From an uncultured SAR86 cluster bacterium (GTDB lineage: Bacteria; Pseudomonadota; Gammaproteobacteria; Magnimaribacterales; Magnimaribacteraceae): 32,764 nt of DNA. The position numbers were made by a program, and so were the translations under genes. The DNA lies in NCBI GenBank assembly GCA_938048695.1, contig CALIUO010000042.1, forward strand, positions 1 through 32,764, in the 5' to 3' direction. Under the pieces are notes generated by a model. It saw only the letters and a program-made list of their open reading frames with translations. It searched no databases and was not told where the DNA came from. Shown here in pieces: positions 1-8,237 of this stretch (position 1 is the first letter of the stretch; each line of letters opens with the position of its first letter).

Positions 1-50
1 GTGAATGGAGAAATATCTCTCCACAATAGGTCAAATGTATGATTTATCAT
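1..50 (-). CDS. start of an unidentified gene running off the left edge
   Basis: The minus strand has an ATG at position 50 preceded by GGAGATAAAA, a good ribosome-binding site six bases from the start. The frame stays open to the window edge and gives only 16 residues (MINHTFDLLWRDISPF). This is too short to identify. The strong ribosome-binding site and the divergent arrangement with the dehydrogenase gene at 154 make a real gene likely. No function is proposed. Confidence 0.55.
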   Translation of the reverse strand, partial: MINHTFDLLWRDISPF

Positions 51-90
51 TTTTATCTCCTTAAATTAAGCAAGTAATTAAACAATTTAC

Positions 91-135
91 GTAAGCCCCG
101 TAGGCACTTACACTACTTATATGGGGCATTTTTTT
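91..135 (+). terminator. hairpin plus T-run in the leader of the SDR gene; possible attenuator
   Basis: GCCCC at 94-98 can pair with GGGGC at 123-127, followed at once by seven T residues, which is the form of a weak intrinsic terminator. An overlapping alternative hairpin is possible because GTAAG at 91-95 can pair with CTTAC at 107-111 with CC/GG inside. The two pairings exclude each other. The element lies 20 bases before the ribosome-binding site of the gene at 154 and downstream of no plus-strand gene seen here. It could attenuate that gene or end a short RNA. The five-pair stem with a long loop is weak, so this is tentative. Confidence 0.35.
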
Positions 136-153
136 AAATAATCAAGGAGAAGT

Positions 154-945
154 ATGAAAGATTTATTTTCTATAGAAGGCAAAATTGCACTAGTAACGGG
201 TGGTTCAAGAGGAATTGGTGAAATGATAGCAGCTGGTTTTCTTGCGAATGGAGCTAAGGTTTATATAAGTTCCAGAAAAGCTGAGGTTTGTGACGCAACT
301 GCAAATAGACTGCAAGAACAATATGGAGGAGAGTGTGTTTCATTACCAGCAGATTTATCAAATTTGGATGGGATAAATTCTCTTGTACAAAGCCTTCCTG
401 AAGGTGAGAAACTAGATATTTTAGTTAATAATGCCGGAGCTTCTTGGGGAGAGCCGATAGATGAATATTCAGAAAAAGGTTGGGATAAGGTTATGGATAC
501 AAATGTTAAAGGTGTATTTTTCCTTACCCAAAAACTATTACCTTTATTAAGGTCTTCTGCTACTGCAGAAGATCCATCAAGAATAATCAATATAGGTAGT
601 ATTGATGGAATTAAAACTGGCCTATTTGATGCCTTTTCATATGGTCCATCTAAGGCTGCTTTACATCATCTAACAAGGGTATTGGCTGCATCTCTTGTTA
701 GAGAAAACATTATCGTGAATGCAATCGCACCTGGTCCTTTTCCAACATGGATGTTAAGTACTGGAGTTGGAGGTGGTGGTGATCTCGATATCAATTGGGA
801 TGAAGTTGGTAATTCTAATCCCAGAGGAAGAGTGGGTACGCCTGAAGATATAGCAGGTCTTGCAATTTTTCTTTGCTCTAGAGCAGGTGCCTACACAGTA
901 GGAGAAACCATTACTTGCGATGGAGGTGCTGTCGCAAGTTCATAG
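154..945 (+). CDS. short-chain dehydrogenase, RhlG-like beta-ketoacyl reductase
   Basis: This is a classical SDR oxidoreductase of 263 residues, using NAD(P)H on a keto or hydroxy substrate in the cytoplasm. The Rossmann motif TGGSRGIG is at 15-22, NNAG at 92-95, and the catalytic residues are S149, Y163 and K167 (YGPSK). The N-terminus, LVNNAGxSWG, RIINIGS and YGPSKAALH resemble Pseudomonas RhlG, an NADPH-dependent beta-ketoacyl reductase linked to rhamnolipid and PHA metabolism. That resemblance is from memory and the true substrate is unknown. The start follows AAGGAGA. The stop lies three bases before the next gene, so it is probably co-transcribed with the membrane protein and hydrolase that follow. 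It is distinct from the housekeeping fabG at 24302. Confidence 0.85.
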   Translation: MKDLFSIEGKIALVTGGSRGIGEMIAAGFLANGAKVYISSRKAEVCDATANRLQEQYGGECVSLPADLSNLDGINSLVQSLPEGEKLDILVNNAGASWGEPIDEYSEKGWDKVMDTNVKGVFFLTQKLLPLLRSSATAEDPSRIINIGSIDGIKTGLFDAFSYGPSKAALHHLTRVLAASLVRENIIVNAIAPGPFPTWMLSTGVGGGGDLDINWDEVGNSNPRGRVGTPEDIAGLAIFLCSRAGAYTVGETITCDGGAVASS

Positions 946-948
946 CTT

Positions 949-1824
949 ATGATAAAAAGTTACTCGGTAACTTTAGTAACATATATGGCTGCTTTTCTGG
1001 TAGCCATAGTTACTTGCTATTTTTTTTCTTATCCGAACCAATGGCTAATGCTTCTGGCAGGACATTTATCTGCTACTTTGATTGTTTTTTTAAGTAGCCA
1101 AATCTTTAAAAATTCAAGTTTGTATGACCCGTTTTGGTCAGTCGCCCCGTTGCCCATTGCATTGTACTTATCAATATATCCAGAATCAGGGAAAATAGAT
1201 CTAGAAAAAATTTTTCTCATTAACTTGCCAATTATATTTTGGTCTTTAAGGTTAACTTCTAATTGGGCTAGAGATTGGAAAGGATTATCCGATGAAGATT
1301 TTAGATATGTTAATTTAAAAAGTAAGCCTTTCAGTTTTCTTATTGATTTATTCGGCATCCACGTCTATCCAACCTTGCAAGTAAATCTGTCTTTATTGCC
1401 AATTTTCTTTTCTCTGTCTTTGTCAGTAAATGAAGTCAATATCTATCTTTATTTGGCCAGTATATTCACATTTCTTGCAGTTATTTTGGAAACGATTGCA
1501 GACGAACAAATGAGAATATTTAGAAGAGCTTATTCAATGGGCACAACTATGAGGGAGGGTTTATGGGCCTATTCAAGACATCCTAATTATTTGGGAGAAA
1601 TATTATTTTGGTGGGGTTTGTATTTCATGACAATCTCTCTTGAGCCTAATCTTTGGTATCTATTTATCTGTCCATTGATTATGAATCTAATGTTTTCATT
1701 AATAACCTGTCAGATGATGGACAATAGGAGTCTAGAAAAAAGATCTGATTATCGTGAATATATGAATTCCACTCGTCAGTTGATAATATGGAAGAAAAAC
1801 AAAACGGGGAATAAATATGATTAA
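949..1824 (+). CDS. DUF1295 membrane protein, steroid-5-alpha-reductase-like
   Basis: This is a 291-residue polytopic inner-membrane protein with hydrophobic stretches over much of its length, for example residues 8-28, 35-52, 86-100, 145-180 and 218-255. The diagnostic motif is SRHPNYLGE at 209-217, typical of DUF1295 and of the C-terminal domain of steroid 5-alpha-reductases and isoprenylcysteine methyltransferases, together with DPFWSVAP at 60-67, common in DUF1295. Family members reduce or methylate lipid-like substrates, but most bacterial DUF1295 proteins have no known reaction. It starts three bases after the SDR gene and overlaps the next gene by eight bases, so the three probably form one unit. 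A lipid or isoprenoid substrate is a reasonable inference only. Confidence 0.8.
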   Translation: MIKSYSVTLVTYMAAFLVAIVTCYFFSYPNQWLMLLAGHLSATLIVFLSSQIFKNSSLYDPFWSVAPLPIALYLSIYPESGKIDLEKIFLINLPIIFWSLRLTSNWARDWKGLSDEDFRYVNLKSKPFSFLIDLFGIHVYPTLQVNLSLLPIFFSLSLSVNEVNIYLYLASIFTFLAVILETIADEQMRIFRRAYSMGTTMREGLWAYSRHPNYLGEILFWWGLYFMTISLEPNLWYLFICPLIMNLMFSLITCQMMDNRSLEKRSDYREYMNSTRQLIIWKKNKTGNKYD

Positions 1825-3031
1825 TGGATTTTGTGATGATAGTTTCCTAGATGCAAAAAGTATATTTGAAGAAAGTATAAATAGTGGATTTGAGCTTGGT
1901 GGTGCTATTTGTATAGAGGTGAAAGGAAAAAAAATTCTCGATCTTTGGGGAGGGCATTTAGATCATGACCGCACCAAAGTCTGGCAAGAAAATACGTTAG
2001 TGAATGTTTTTTCAACCACAAAAGGCATTGCGGCCATTTGTTTGCTCCAGTTAATTGAAAAAGGCTTGCTAGATATTAATAAGCCCGTTTCAGCTTATTG
2101 GCCTGAATTTGCACAAAATGGTAAGGAAAATATACCAGTTAGATATCTCTTTTGTCACAAATCTGGATTGTGCGGTATCAGAGAACCTCTAGAACCTGGT
2201 GCTTTTAGTAACTGGGATTTAATTTGCGATGAATTAGCCAAACAAGAACCTCTTTGGGAACCAGGGTCTGCTCATGGTTATCATGCGATTACCTATGGGC
2301 ATTTAGTGGGGGAACTTCTGCGCAGAATTGATGGAAGAACTATTGGGACTTATTTTAGAGAAGAAATTGCTGAACCATTGCATTTAGATTTTTGGATAGG
2401 TTTGCCAGATTCTGAATTCGATAGAGTGTCTGATATTTATCCTTCAAAACCCGGTCCACTTCAATTTCTTTTTCCTCTTATTGCCAAGTTACCAAGATTT
2501 TTATTACCAGGCCCCACTAAATTCTTAGTTGATTTTGGAGATACCTCTAAACCTGTCGGAGCTGCATTTAATAATCCTCCTATTTCCTCTAGCGAAGGCA
2601 TGGAGGCCAATACTAAAAAATGGCGAAATGCTGAAATACCAGCTGCAAATGGACATGCTACTGCAAGATCTATTGCTAAGCTTTATGGCGTATTGGCTAA
2701 TGGAGGTTCGCTCGATGGTTTTCATTTATTAAGTCCCGAGACTATTGAAAAAGGAAGAGAAACTCAATCAGATGGAAAAGATTTAGTTTTAGGTGGCATG
2801 CATACCCGTTTTGGGCTCGGATTTATGTTGGGTACCGAAAATGTGAGTATGGGACCCAATCTAAATGCCTTTGGGCATGGAGGCGCAGGAGGTTCATTGG
2901 GTTTCTCTGATCCAGATAACCATATTTCATTAGGCTTTGTCATGAATCAGATGCATCCTGGCATAACAGCATGGAAAACTGCAACAGATGTAGCAGAATC
3001 AGTTTATAAAAGTCTTTCAATAATTAAATAA
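1817..3031 (+). CDS. serine hydrolase of the beta-lactamase/EstB esterase family
   Basis: This 404-residue protein has the class C beta-lactamase/penicillin-binding fold used by EstB-type esterases. The nucleophile motif S-x-x-K is S66-T-T-K69, the tyrosine motif is YHAITYG at 155-161, HKSGL is at 114-118, and the third motif is replaced by GHGG at 353-356, as in EstB-like proteins. No signal peptide is visible, so it should be cytoplasmic. That fits an esterase or lipase-like role better than antibiotic resistance. The ATG follows GGGGA and overlaps the previous gene by eight bases. The substrate cannot be told from sequence, but the adjacent SDR and DUF1295 genes suggest lipid-related chemistry. 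Confidence 0.85.
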   Translation: MINGFCDDSFLDAKSIFEESINSGFELGGAICIEVKGKKILDLWGGHLDHDRTKVWQENTLVNVFSTTKGIAAICLLQLIEKGLLDINKPVSAYWPEFAQNGKENIPVRYLFCHKSGLCGIREPLEPGAFSNWDLICDELAKQEPLWEPGSAHGYHAITYGHLVGELLRRIDGRTIGTYFREEIAEPLHLDFWIGLPDSEFDRVSDIYPSKPGPLQFLFPLIAKLPRFLLPGPTKFLVDFGDTSKPVGAAFNNPPISSSEGMEANTKKWRNAEIPAANGHATARSIAKLYGVLANGGSLDGFHLLSPETIEKGRETQSDGKDLVLGGMHTRFGLGFMLGTENVSMGPNLNAFGHGGAGGSLGFSDPDNHISLGFVMNQMHPGITAWKTATDVAESVYKSLSIIK

Positions 3032-3089
3032 AAGAATATTTTTACTTTAATTTATACACAGGATAAAAGTATTTTTCGACCCTATTATC

Positions 3090-3136
3090 AGCAAGTGTTA
3101 AAATCCTCTTAATTCGGACTATTTAACATTTTTGCT
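3090..3136 (+). other. imperfect hairpin in the 130-base gap before the reductase gene
   Basis: AGCAA at 3090-3094 and TGTTAAA at 3096-3102 pair with TTTAACA at 3122-3128 and TTGCT at 3132-3136, giving twelve base pairs around a small internal loop. No T-run follows, so it is not a typical terminator. Part of the left arm (AAGTG, 3093-3097) could instead pair with CACTT at 3144-3148, close to the start codon at 3162. It could be a leader structure or an operator. In AT-rich DNA chance pairing is common. Confidence 0.25.
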
Positions 3137-3161
3137 CAAGAAGCACTTTTAAGATTTATAA

Positions 3162-4199
3162 ATGTACGCAATAACAATTAACAAATATGGAGATGTGTCT
3201 AATTTTTCAATTGAAGAAAATTTAGATTTACCACAGCCTAAACCGAATCAAGTTTTAGTTAAAGTACACGCCTCGTCAGTTAATCCAATAGATTTAATGA
3301 AACGTGAAGGATATGGAAGAACTATATTTGAAAAACAAAGAAAGGATTTGTTTCCTTGGATCTTAGGATCTGATTTCTCCGGCACTGTAGTAGATATAGG
3401 TTCAAAGGTCAGAGGATATAATATTGACGAAGAAGTATGGGGTTGTACTTCAAATGCAAATTCCGGAACGCATGCTGAGTTCGTTTGTATCGATGTTGAT
3501 GAATTAACTCACAAACCAAATAACATAAACCACTTAGAAGCAGCATCTCTTCCTTATGTCGCTTTAACAACTTGGTCTGCATTAGTCAGATGGTCAGGAT
3601 TACGTCCAAATGATCTAAAAGGAAAAAAAGTTTTTATTCAAGGAGGAGCAGGAGGTGTTGGTTGTTTTTCCATCCAACTATTCAAGAGCTTTGGTTGTGA
3701 GGTAGCTACTACATGTAGTGTTAAAAATATCGAATTAGTTCAGTCCTTAGGGGCAGACCAAGTTATAGATTACGACGAACAAAATTTTGAAGACATACTA
3801 AATAACTTTGACATTGCATACGATCTTCTCGGTAATAGCGTTTTAGATAATTCTATAGAAAGGTGTTGCAGTATATTAAGTAAAAGCTCTAATTCTCACT
3901 ACATTACCCTTACTCACCCTTTGGTAAATACCTTGGACTCAAGAGGTCTGTTGATGGGAGTTCCACATGCTCTATATCTGAGACAAAAACAGAAAAGTAA
4001 ATACAGACCAATTAATATTCATTGGTCAATATATAGACCAAGTCTCTCAGGGCTAGAGCAATTAACTCAATTGGTAGAAGAAGAAACAATCAAACCTATA
4101 ATCGATTCAATATATCCAATAGGTGAGCTTAGCAAAGCACATGAAAAGATTGCTACTGGTCACGTAAGTGGCAAAGTGGTCATCGATCACAAGATATGA
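3162..4199 (+). CDS. medium-chain reductase, RTN4IP1-like NADPH:quinone oxidoreductase
   Basis: This 345-residue zinc-independent medium-chain dehydrogenase/reductase has a GroES-like N-terminal domain (about 1-135) with ASSVNPIDLMKREG, typical of quinone oxidoreductases, and a nucleotide-binding domain with GGAGGVG at 161-167. No zinc ligands of alcohol dehydrogenases are seen. The C-terminal half (YITLTHP, then IKPIIDSIYPIGELSKAH and GKVVID) resembles mitochondrial RTN4IP1/OPA10, an NADPH oxidoreductase linked to coenzyme Q metabolism. That similarity is from memory. The start codon has no clear ribosome-binding site, but the N-terminus fits the family. It overlaps pdxJ by ATGA, so the two are translationally coupled. 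Confidence 0.82.
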   Translation: MYAITINKYGDVSNFSIEENLDLPQPKPNQVLVKVHASSVNPIDLMKREGYGRTIFEKQRKDLFPWILGSDFSGTVVDIGSKVRGYNIDEEVWGCTSNANSGTHAEFVCIDVDELTHKPNNINHLEAASLPYVALTTWSALVRWSGLRPNDLKGKKVFIQGGAGGVGCFSIQLFKSFGCEVATTCSVKNIELVQSLGADQVIDYDEQNFEDILNNFDIAYDLLGNSVLDNSIERCCSILSKSSNSHYITLTHPLVNTLDSRGLLMGVPHALYLRQKQKSKYRPINIHWSIYRPSLSGLEQLTQLVEEETIKPIIDSIYPIGELSKAHEKIATGHVSGKVVIDHKI

Positions 4200-4930
4200 C
4201 CAATTTAAGTGTAAATGTAAATAAAATTGCGTGGTTAAGGAACGCAAGAGGTGAGGGTAGACCCAATTTATTGGAATTATCTCAAATATTAATAGATGCT
4301 GGTGTCCATGGCCTTACAGTTCACCCAAGGCCAGACTTGAGACATATCACCCCTGATGATGTTTATGAACTATCTCTTCTTTGCAAAGAACAATCAGTTG
4401 AATTTAATATTGAAGGCAATCCTTATTCTGAGCCTTCAAAAACCTATCCTGGCTTTTTAAACTTGGTAAATGACATTAAGCCAGATCAATGCACTCTAGT
4501 ACCTGATTCACCAGATCAATTAACCTCAGATCATGGTTGGGAAATTAAACCAAATGAACACAACTCTATTAGAAATATCTTAGAAGAAATACAAACAGAT
4601 AAAACGAGAGTAAGTTTTTTTGTTGATCCAAATTTATCTCAAATTGATTCAATTAAAGAACTTGGAGCTCAGAGAATAGAGCTTTATACAGGTCCTTATG
4701 CTATCAATCCTGTACCAGAGATATTATCTCAATACGAAAAAGCATTTCTTCATGCCAAAGATCTTGGTTTGGGTGTAAATGCCGGTCATGACCTCGATCT
4801 AAAAAATTTAGAATTGTTTTTATCTAAAGTACCTGCTGACGAAGTCTCTATAGGTCATGCTCTTATTTCTGATGCTTTGATCAACGGTCTATCTAGTGTG
4901 ACGAAGCAATACCTAGATTTATGTAAATAA
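4196..4930 (+). CDS. pdxJ: pyridoxine 5'-phosphate synthase PdxJ
   Basis: PdxJ closes the pyridine ring from 1-deoxyxylulose 5-phosphate and 3-amino-2-oxopropyl phosphate in the DXP-dependent vitamin B6 pathway. The 244 residues are full length. The sequence begins LSVNVNKIAWLRNARG and continues with GLTVHPRPDLRHI, the phosphate/substrate loop, and ends with the NAGHDL and VSIGHALISDAL segments of the TIM barrel. The HPRPD form differs from the HLREDRRHI of E. coli PdxJ and recalls the version in Bacteroidetes, so this copy may belong to a separate PdxJ branch. It is coupled to the upstream reductase by ATGA. PLP-dependent MetY is encoded nearby on the other strand. Confidence 0.93.
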   Translation: MTNLSVNVNKIAWLRNARGEGRPNLLELSQILIDAGVHGLTVHPRPDLRHITPDDVYELSLLCKEQSVEFNIEGNPYSEPSKTYPGFLNLVNDIKPDQCTLVPDSPDQLTSDHGWEIKPNEHNSIRNILEEIQTDKTRVSFFVDPNLSQIDSIKELGAQRIELYTGPYAINPVPEILSQYEKAFLHAKDLGLGVNAGHDLDLKNLELFLSKVPADEVSIGHALISDALINGLSSVTKQYLDLCK

Positions 4931-4945
4931 TGTAAAATTAGCACT

Positions 4946-5269
4946 ATGACAACTATTGAAGAATTAGAAAAACAAGTTAAAGATAATCCTGTTCTTTTGT
5001 ACATGAAAGGTTCACCTGAAGCACCTCAGTGTGGTTTTTCATCGAAAGTTTCTCAAATCCTTATTTCCTGTGGAAAACCATTTTCTTTCGTAGATATACT
5101 TTCCAATCCTGAAATAAGAGCGAATCTCCCACAGTTCTCAAATTGGCCTACTTTTCCTCAACTTTTCGTGAACGGAGAGCTCATTGGTGGTTGCGATATC
5201 ATTACAGAGCTACACGAAGCAGGTGAATTACAGACTATAATAGATTCAGCTGAATCCGAAGAGAGCTAA
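4946..5269 (+). CDS. grxD: monothiol CGFS glutaredoxin (Grx4/GrxD type)
   Basis: This 107-residue protein carries the monothiol active site CGFS at 29-32 in the usual context SPEAPQCGFS, plus the WPTFPQLFVNGELIGG glutathione-binding segment with cis-proline and GG. Monothiol glutaredoxins bind a [2Fe-2S] cluster with glutathione and pass it on in iron-sulfur protein assembly in the cytosol. The length is normal for Grx4. There is no clear ribosome-binding site, and TAAAAT at 4933-4938 lies just upstream, so a near-leaderless transcript is possible. Its stop overlaps the stop of the convergent methyltransferase gene by four bases. Confidence 0.92.
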   Translation: MTTIEELEKQVKDNPVLLYMKGSPEAPQCGFSSKVSQILISCGKPFSFVDILSNPEIRANLPQFSNWPTFPQLFVNGELIGGCDIITELHEAGELQTIIDSAESEES

Positions 5270-6162
5270 TTTTTAAGGTTTTTGACCATATCTTCTATAT
5301 GGGAAGGTCTGGTTCTACAGCATCCGGCAATTATTGTTGCCCCTTCATCTAGCCATTTAGATACTTCATTTGTATAGGTCTTCTCATCAATAGTTGTTGC
5401 CGATTCCCAATGATCTTCTTCAGCATTAATATCGGTTTCACTATTATTAGTTTTAATAAATTCTGAATTTGCGTAACCGCCAAAAGGCTTATTAGTTAGA
5501 GTTTTTAGTTCTTTCATTGATTCAGTAACCATATTGGCACCACAACAATTTATTAGATAAGCATCACAAGCAAGATCTGCAATTACGTTAAATGCATCTC
5601 GTATATGCTCGCCACTAGGAAGCTTATTACTTCTATTGCCATGTAGAGTCCAACTAAGCCATTTTTGTGCTTTGGAATTTTGTATACTCTTTAAGGCTAA
5701 TTCAGCCTCCTGACTATGAGCCATAGTTTCACAGATAATTATATCTGTTTCATCCTCAATAATTTCTGCAAGCTCAGCATATTGCTCTTCGAGTCTAGAT
5801 CTCTCCAGGATTAGATCTGCTCTATAGCTTGTCTCTAATGGTGGTAGAGAAGTTGCTAGCAAAATATCTTTTCCTGATTCCTTAATTGCTTCTTTGGCTA
5901 TAGATATAGATAACAATGTTAAATCTTCGAGTTGATCTGCCATATTGGCTCTTTCGAGAATAGGGCGAGTAACAGTATAGTTATTTGCAGTGATATATTG
6001 GGCTCCTGCCTTTATGTAATCTAAATGAATCTCTTTTATTTCTTTTGTATTAGTAGTTAATGCTAAAGCTGACCATATAGATTCAATATGAGATGGAACT
6101 TCTACGCCTCTAAATCTCAGCTCAGATCCCATTCCTCCATCTCCGACAAGTACTTTATTCAT
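5266..6162 (-). CDS. homocysteine S-methyltransferase (MmuM/BHMT family)
   Basis: This 298-residue zinc-dependent enzyme should transfer a methyl group to homocysteine to make methionine. It has GDGGMGSELR at 7-16, the conserved TANNYT (family TNTY) at 59-64, and the three zinc cysteines in NCCGAN (C207) and GCCR (C281, C282). The family uses S-methylmethionine, S-adenosylmethionine, betaine or related methyl donors, and sequence alone does not say which. It is the last gene of an operon reading BCCT transporter, MetY, hydrolase, methyltransferase, 16 bases after the hydrolase. That context suggests the donor is an imported betaine- or sulfonium-type compound. Its stop overlaps the stop of the glutaredoxin gene. 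Confidence 0.88.
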   Translation of the reverse strand: MNKVLVGDGGMGSELRFRGVEVPSHIESIWSALALTTNTKEIKEIHLDYIKAGAQYITANNYTVTRPILERANMADQLEDLTLLSISIAKEAIKESGKDILLATSLPPLETSYRADLILERSRLEEQYAELAEIIEDETDIIICETMAHSQEAELALKSIQNSKAQKWLSWTLHGNRSNKLPSGEHIRDAFNVIADLACDAYLINCCGANMVTESMKELKTLTNKPFGGYANSEFIKTNNSETDINAEEDHWESATTIDEKTYTNEVSKWLDEGATIIAGCCRTRPSHIEDMVKNLKN

Positions 6163-6178
6163 ATTAATCTCCCCAATC

Positions 6179-6943
6179 TTAATCTTTAAATAATTTTTTT
6201 AGATATTCCAGCACTTTATTTGGTTCTTCCATCATAAGGGAATGACCGGACCCTTTAATTTCCTCTACAACAGGATTTTTGAAAGCCTGGATTAAATCTT
6301 TAGCTTTAAATTTAGGAGTCAAATAGTCATTAGATCCAAGGATCAGCTGAACATTTGCTTGTACTCTTCTAGCTTTATCTAGTCCATCATTAAAGTCAGC
6401 ACAAGCTTTTAAGTCTTTATAAATAACTCCTTTACCACTTTTTTGCATTAATCTTTTAGTAGATTCTGTCATCCAAATACCAGGATTTTTATTTCCTCCA
6501 ATTCTTGAGGAGTAGCTATAGCCCATAAAAGTCAGAATATCTATAGCAATTTGGGAATTATTTTTAGCAGAGTCTAATAAAGCATCATTAACTTGCATAG
6601 GGAATGCAGTACCTATCATAGACAATGCATTTACTCTTTCGGGCTGTTTTGATGCCATTTCTAAGCCAATTAGTGAACCCATACTATGCCCAACAATTGA
6701 AAAATTAGAAATTGAGTTCTTATCTAAGAAAGTGAAAATATAATCTGCAATATTAGGTATAGAAGAAAGGGCCTTGTCTTTATTGTTTCCATGTCCTGGA
6801 AGATCTATTGCTAAAACATCTTTCTTCTTCCTTAAAAAATGTCTTACAGGTAATGTCCAGACCGTGTGATCCATTCCCGTTCCATGAACAAAGATAATAG
6901 GATTTGTATTTTTAATTTTTTTAGAACTTGGATGATAAAACAT
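6179..6943 (-). CDS. alpha/beta hydrolase between metY and the methyltransferase
   Basis: This is a 254-residue alpha/beta-hydrolase without signal peptide. The oxyanion motif HGTGMDHTVW is at 20-29, the nucleophile elbow GHSMG at 85-89 (S87), the acid probably D206 in LGSNDYLTP, and the histidine H234 in GSGHS. All triad residues are present, so it should be active. It starts one base after the metY stop (TAAAATG) and precedes the homocysteine methyltransferase by 16 bases, so it is very likely part of the same operon. It is too short and too different to be homoserine acetyltransferase MetX. It may cleave an ester or thioester related to the imported substrate, but this is inference. Confidence 0.83.
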   Translation of the reverse strand: MFYHPSSKKIKNTNPIIFVHGTGMDHTVWTLPVRHFLRKKKDVLAIDLPGHGNNKDKALSSIPNIADYIFTFLDKNSISNFSIVGHSMGSLIGLEMASKQPERVNALSMIGTAFPMQVNDALLDSAKNNSQIAIDILTFMGYSYSSRIGGNKNPGIWMTESTKRLMQKSGKGVIYKDLKACADFNDGLDKARRVQANVQLILGSNDYLTPKFKAKDLIQAFKNPVVEEIKGSGHSLMMEEPNKVLEYLKKLFKD

Positions 6944-6944
6944 T

Positions 6945-8237
6945 TTATCTATTAGCTTGTTTTAATGCTTCTTGCAGGTCTTCTTTTAAATCATCAATAT
7001 CTTCTATTCCTACAGATAATCTAACTGTATTTTCAGTGACCCCTGCCTTTCTTAGAGCAGCTTTGTCCATTCTATGATGAGTCGTGCTGGCAGGATGAAT
7101 GACAAGAGACTTTGCATCGCCTACATTGGCAAGATGGGAAAATATATTTAAAGATTCAATAAATTTCTTACCAGATTCATATCCACCTTTTATTTCAAAA
7201 GTAAAAACGGCCCCCGAACCTCTTGGTAATATTTTTTTAGCAAGATCATAATCAGGATGATCTGATAATTCAGGATAAGACACACTTTTTACTTCTTCAT
7301 GAGTAGAAAGAAAATCAACAATTTGTCGCGTATTAGAAATATGTTTCTCCATCCTGAGGCTGAGTGTTTCAAGTCCCTGCAAAATTAAAAAAGCTGTATG
7401 AGGACTCATGCAAGCACCAAAATCTCTTGCTCCTTCTTTCCTGGCTCTGTTTATGAATGCAGATGGTCCAAATTCATCCACAAACTTCATATCATGAAAG
7501 CCTTTATATGGTTCATTCAAAGTCTTAAATAGACCGTTAGAGCTCCAATCAAATTTTCCACTATCTACTAAAAGGCCTCCTATCACCACACCATGTCCAG
7601 ATAAGAATTTAGTAGCTGAATGGAATACTAGATCTGCTCCAAGGTCGAACGGTTTCATTAAATAGGGAGTTGTGAACGTAGAATCTACCAGTAGAGGTAA
7701 CTTATTTTTATGGGCAATATTTGAAATTAATTCTATATTCATCACATCCAAACCAGGATTACCTAAAGTTTCTCCAAACAATAAACCTGTATTCTTTTGA
7801 ATTGCACCCTTTACAAGTTTAGGTTTTCTAAAATCAACGAAAGAGGTTCTGATTCCAAATCGGGGTAAAGTGTATTCAAGTAAATTATGACTTCCTCCGT
7901 ATAAGCTTTTGGAAGCTACGATATGAGAGTTTTTACCAAGTATTGTTGTTATTGCTAAAAATAGTGCAGCCTGTCCACTTGCCGTTGATATTGACCCTAT
8001 GCCTCCTTCAAGAGAACTTATCCTTTCTTCTAGAACTGCATTTGTAGGATTAGTTATACGCGAATAAACATGACCTGCCATTTCATTATTAAAAATTCCA
8101 GCTGCAGTATCTGAGTCTGGAAATATAAACGAAGAAGTTTGATAAATCGGTGTAGCCCTTGCTCCGAAGTCACTGTCTGGTTTACTTCCAGCATGCAAAG
8201 ACAATGTATCTAAATTCAAATCCTTAGGTTTTTTCAT
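6945..8237 (-). CDS. metY: O-acetylhomoserine sulfhydrylase (MetY type)
   Basis: This PLP enzyme of the Cys/Met metabolism family would replace the acetyl group of O-acetylhomoserine with sulfide (or methanethiol) to give homocysteine (or methionine). The 430 residues match the usual MetY length, longer than MetB or MetZ. The PLP lysine is K210 in SATKFLSGHG. Other family marks are YSRITNPT at 58-65, the GETLGNPG loop and VDSTFTTPYLMKP. The N-terminus LSLHAGSKPD is typical. It overlaps the upstream transporter gene by 14 bases and abuts the hydrolase. With the methyltransferase at the end of the operon it provides a two-step route from sulfide to methionine. Methionine gamma-lyase is a less likely alternative. 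Confidence 0.9.
   Translation of the reverse strand: MKKPKDLNLDTLSLHAGSKPDSDFGARATPIYQTSSFIFPDSDTAAGIFNNEMAGHVYSRITNPTNAVLEERISSLEGGIGSISTASGQAALFLAITTILGKNSHIVASKSLYGGSHNLLEYTLPRFGIRTSFVDFRKPKLVKGAIQKNTGLLFGETLGNPGLDVMNIELISNIAHKNKLPLLVDSTFTTPYLMKPFDLGADLVFHSATKFLSGHGVVIGGLLVDSGKFDWSSNGLFKTLNEPYKGFHDMKFVDEFGPSAFINRARKEGARDFGACMSPHTAFLILQGLETLSLRMEKHISNTRQIVDFLSTHEEVKSVSYPELSDHPDYDLAKKILPRGSGAVFTFEIKGGYESGKKFIESLNIFSHLANVGDAKSLVIHPASTTHHRMDKAALRKAGVTENTVRLSVGIEDIDDLKEDLQEALKQANR

Noticed and set aside
1817-3031. Beta-lactamase-fold protein as an antibiotic-resistance gene
   Set aside because: It has no signal peptide and has GHGG in place of the KTG motif, as in EstB-like esterases.
3052-3060. 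Perfect DnaA box match (TTATACACA) in an intergenic gap
   Set aside because: Only one copy was seen, with no cluster of boxes, no dnaA or dnaN nearby and no origin-like AT-rich repeats. A single match is expected by chance in AT-rich DNA.
6179-6943. MetX (homoserine O-acetyltransferase) to match MetY
   Set aside because: The protein is over 100 residues too short for MetX and has a generic hydrolase GHSMG elbow. MetX motifs are absent.
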